This document shows, piece after piece, positions 12,817-14,754 of a stretch of 14,754 nucleotides of DNA. Under the pieces are notes generated by a model. It was not told the origin of the DNA, searched no databases, and was given only the letters and a program-made list of their open reading frames with translations. Both the position numbers and the translations under genes were made by a program. Source of the stretch: JBBSQE01 sp038258095 (GTDB taxonomy: Bacteria; Actinomycetota; Thermoleophilia; Solirubrobacterales; 70-9); the NCBI GenBank assembly GCA_038258095.1, contig JBBSQE010000065.1, forward strand, positions 1-14,754, given 5' to 3'. The stretch's first letter is position 1. Every line of letters starts with the position of its first letter.

Positions 12817-14199
12817 ATGCTCTTCCGCCAAGTCCTGCAAGAGGATCTGAGCTGTGCGTCGTACCTGATCGGGGACACCTCGTCCGGGGTGGGAGTGGTG
12901 GTCGACCCCCAATGGGACATCGATCCGTACCTGCGACTCAGCCGCCTGCACGGCGTCCACATCGAGCACGTCCTCGAGACCCACAATCACGCGGACCACG
13001 TCTCGGGGCACGGCCGCCTCGCACGGGCGACCGGCGCCAGGATCCACATCCACGAGCTCGCCGAGGCGGAGTATCCGCACGAGTCGTTCACCGACGGCTG
13101 GAGCCTCGAGATCGGCGATGTGCGGATCGAGGCGGTCCACACCCCCGGCCATCGTCCCGAGCACACCTCGTTCGTGATCCATGCCGGCGATCGCGGCGGC
13201 GGGCCCTGGGCCGTTCTGAGCGGCGACTCGCTCTTCGTCGGGGACGTCGCCCGTCCCGACCTGGCGGTCGACGCGGAGGAGGGCGCGCGCGGCATCTTCC
13301 ACTCGCTTCAGGACCGGCTGCTGACCCTGCCCGACGAGGTCGAGGTTTGGCCCGGCCACCTCGGCGGCTCCTCCTGCGGCAGCGCCGCGATCGACAACAA
13401 GAGCTCATCGACGTTCGGCTTCGAGCGCGCCCACAATCCGGCGCTCGCCTTCACCGACGAGGAGGCATTCGTCGCCCACGCCCTCGGCTCGATCGGCGAC
13501 CCTCCCCCGAACGTCGACGTCGTCGTGGCCCTCAACCGCGGTCCGCTGATCGAGGAGATGGGGACACCGGCGCCGCTCACCCCCCGGGCCGTCGAGGTGG
13601 CGATCGCCGAGGGCGCGATCCTCGTGGACGCCCGCACCAACGAGCAGTTCGATGAGGCGCATGTGCCCGGCGCGATCAGCGCCTCCGCCTATGACACGGG
13701 CTTCGCGACAAAGGTGGCCCAGGTGATCCCGGACGATGTCGAGGTGATCGTCGTCGCGGCCTCCGACGGCTACGAGCTCGAGGCCGCGGAGCTGCTGGCG
13801 TCGATCGGGATCCGCGTGCGGGGCTTCATGGAGGGAGGGATGACCGCATGGCGCTCGGAGGAGCGGCCGGTCCAGCGGATCCCGATGGTCCACCCGGCCG
13901 AGCTGGCCGAGCGCCTGAACGGCGGGAACGGCGACATCCTCGTCCTCGACGTCCGCAACGAGGACGAGTTCGAGGAGGGCCGCATCCCCGGCTCGAAGCT
14001 GATCCCCTACCCGAAGCTGCTCGAGAGCCTCGACGAGCTTCCCCGCGACCGCCCGATTGCCACCGTCTGCTCAGGCGGCAAGCGCAGCGGGCTGGCGGCG
14101 TCGATCCTCCAGCGCGAGGGCTTCGGCGACCTCCTCCACGTCGCACCGGGCGGCGTCAGCACCTGGAAGAGCCAGGGCAACCCGGTCGAGCCCGCCTGA
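12817..14199 (+). CDS. MBL-fold persulfide dioxygenase with two C-terminal rhodanese domains
   Basis: This 460-residue cytoplasmic protein starts MLFRQVLQEDLSCASYLIGD, the usual start of ETHE1/SdoA-type persulfide dioxygenases, which oxidise glutathione or other low-molecular-weight persulfides to sulfite. The metallo-beta-lactamase fold (about 1-245) has THNHADH (55-61), GHRPEHTS (H112), SGDSLF (D137) and PGHLGGSSCG (H181). By family knowledge, H56, H112 and D137 would hold the iron. The first rhodanese domain (about 255-350) has no cysteine in its expected active loop (VVAASDGYE, 312-320). The second (about 357-460) keeps VCSGGKRS with Cys418, so it can carry sulfur. The ATG at 12817 follows TATAGT by 7 nt; a frame extension to 12661 overlaps the sirtuin. 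The stop codon lies in a terminator loop. Confidence 0.9.
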   Translation: MLFRQVLQEDLSCASYLIGDTSSGVGVVVDPQWDIDPYLRLSRLHGVHIEHVLETHNHADHVSGHGRLARATGARIHIHELAEAEYPHESFTDGWSLEIGDVRIEAVHTPGHRPEHTSFVIHAGDRGGGPWAVLSGDSLFVGDVARPDLAVDAEEGARGIFHSLQDRLLTLPDEVEVWPGHLGGSSCGSAAIDNKSSSTFGFERAHNPALAFTDEEAFVAHALGSIGDPPPNVDVVVALNRGPLIEEMGTPAPLTPRAVEVAIAEGAILVDARTNEQFDEAHVPGAISASAYDTGFATKVAQVIPDDVEVIVVAASDGYELEAAELLASIGIRVRGFMEGGMTAWRSEERPVQRIPMVHPAELAERLNGGNGDILVLDVRNEDEFEEGRIPGSKLIPYPKLLESLDELPRDRPIATVCSGGKRSGLAASILQREGFGDLLHVAPGGVSTWKSQGNPVEPA

Positions 14200-14205
14200 G
14201 GCGGG
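14191..14205 (+). terminator. Terminator hairpin with the stop codon as its loop
   Basis: CCCGCC (14191-14196), TGA (14197-14199) and GGCGGG (14200-14205) form a perfect GC-only hairpin whose 3-nt loop is the dioxygenase stop codon. AACCTTTCC follows. It would end the transcript, though the T-run is short. Confidence 0.5.
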
Positions 14206-14254
14206 AACCTTTCCATCCAGGGCCCTCTGACGGCTCATGCCGGCGCGGCGCGAT

Positions 14255-14283
14255 TTGGAGAAGCACCAGCTGTGGGGTAGGCT
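14255..14283 (+). promoter_or_regulatory. Candidate promoter of the small barrel protein gene
   Basis: TTGGAG (14255-14260) and TAGGCT (14278-14283) are separated by exactly 17 nt. A start near 14290 would leave a short leader with AGGGGG at 14301-14306, about 10 nt before the ATG at 14317. Both hexamers are imperfect, so this is a moderate call. Confidence 0.4.
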
Positions 14284-14316
14284 CGATCCAATCGATACGA
14301 AGGGGGATGGTGGACA

Positions 14317-14670
14317 ATGGCCGAAGCGGGCATTTTCATCGGATGGGGACAGACCGTCCGGGGACGCGAGCAGCGTGCGCTCGAGGTCTTCAACAGCAGC
14401 GTCGAGTACTGGGGAAGCCTCCAGTCAGACGGGAAGATCGAGGACTTCGAGGTCGTCCTCCTGACACCCCACGGCGGTGACCTCGACGGGTTCGTGCTCC
14501 TGCGCGGATCGGGAGAGCAGTTGGACGCGCTGCGGCGCGACGAGGAGTTCGAACGCCGGTCGACCGAAGTGGGCCAGATAGTCGACAACCACGGCATCGT
14601 GAACGCTTACATCGGTGAAGGACTCGCCCGTGCAATGGGAACGTACCAGGAGGAGATCGCGAAGCTGTAG
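14317..14670 (+). CDS. Small conserved-looking protein, probable dimeric alpha/beta barrel fold
   Basis: This 117-residue soluble protein begins MAEAGIFIGWGQTVRGREQR, then an amphipathic helix (ALEVFNSSVEYWGSLQ), a strand (IEDFEVVLLTPHGGD), a second strand (LDGFVLLRG), a helix (GEQLDALRRDEEFERRS) and a strand with VDNHGIVNAYIGEGL. The beta-alpha-beta-beta-alpha-beta order recalls EthD/ABM-like ferredoxin-fold barrels. I recall similar uncharacterised proteins in several bacteria with the GWGQxxRGREQ start and the LLxPHGGDLxGFxLLRG core, but no known function. The ATG is supported by AGGGGG 10 nt upstream. It stands alone between the dioxygenase terminator and a convergent gene, so it probably has its own promoter. 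Ligand binding or a small enzymatic role is possible. Confidence 0.75.
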   Translation: MAEAGIFIGWGQTVRGREQRALEVFNSSVEYWGSLQSDGKIEDFEVVLLTPHGGDLDGFVLLRGSGEQLDALRRDEEFERRSTEVGQIVDNHGIVNAYIGEGLARAMGTYQEEIAKL

Positions 14671-14688
14671 CGGCTCGATAAGGAGGGG

Positions 14689-14754
14689 TCAGCCCCGCGC
14701 CTCGAGCCACGCCGCGTGCTCGCGGCCGAGCTCGCCGACCGGCTCGTCGTCCTC
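14689..14754 (-). CDS. C-terminal end of a gene cut by the window edge
   Basis: The minus strand reads 21 codons ending in WLEARG and TGA at 14689-14691 (visible part EDDEPVGELGREHAAWLEARG). The codons have strong third-position GC and an acidic-to-basic helical composition. The gene converges on the small barrel gene with 18 nt between stops. Too little is present to name a family. Confidence 0.4.
   Translation of the reverse strand, partial: EDDEPVGELGREHAAWLEARG

Noticed and set aside
1..14754. CRISPR arrays, tRNA or rRNA genes, transposons, prophage or toxin-antitoxin genes
   Set aside because: No regularly spaced repeats, cloverleaf-like sequence, transposase motif or target-site duplication was seen on either strand by eye.

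Overview
The window is GC-rich throughout, with tightly packed genes, GTG/TTG starts and GTGA gene overlaps. Together with an MMPL transporter and an epimerase/acyltransferase pair that resembles a mycobacterial pair, this points to an actinomycete. I would guess Thermoleophilia (Solirubrobacterales-like), but that lineage is inference. I see no tRNA, rRNA, CRISPR array, insertion sequence or prophage gene. The window reads as ordinary chromosome rather than an island.

Layout. Positions 1-293 (minus) hold the N-terminus of an ammonium transporter. After a 270-bp gap with a long hairpin comes a minus-strand operon, read from 3768 to 564: phasin-like coiled-coil protein, SDR epimerase-like protein, PlsC-like acyltransferase, and an M14-fragment/amidase fusion. 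Next is an MMPL transporter (3904-6090, minus), divergent from a small nucleoside-phosphorylase-like gene (6187-6807, plus). A second phasin-like gene (6839-7192, minus) diverges from a large three-domain cell-wall hydrolase (7426-10158, plus), which has a structured leader. An unrecognised protein (to 11029, plus) follows the hydrolase. Then come a HAD phosphatase (11236-11889, minus) and a sirtuin (11963-12730, minus). The sirtuin is divergent from an MBL-rhodanese persulfide dioxygenase (12817-14199, plus). A small probable alpha/beta-barrel protein (14317-14670, plus) and the last codons of a convergent gene close the window.

How the genes fit together. Two themes stand out. The first is envelope work: lipid acylation and export (acyltransferase, MMPL) and peptidoglycan hydrolysis (amidase fusion; transglycosylase, M23-like and M15-like hydrolase). 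The second is small-molecule and redox housekeeping (ammonium uptake, persulfide oxidation, deacylation, phosphatase).

The most notable observations are these: a hydrolase whose M23 domain is split by an insertion and has lost zinc ligands; an amidase fused to a truncated M14 carboxypeptidase; a consistent leaderless-promoter pattern (TANNNT 6-7 nt before ATG) at five genes; a 23-bp element present twice (20/23 identical); and an unrecognised gene whose coding signal begins at the stop codon of its neighbour without a canonical start there. I found no clear sign of a wholly new multi-gene system.
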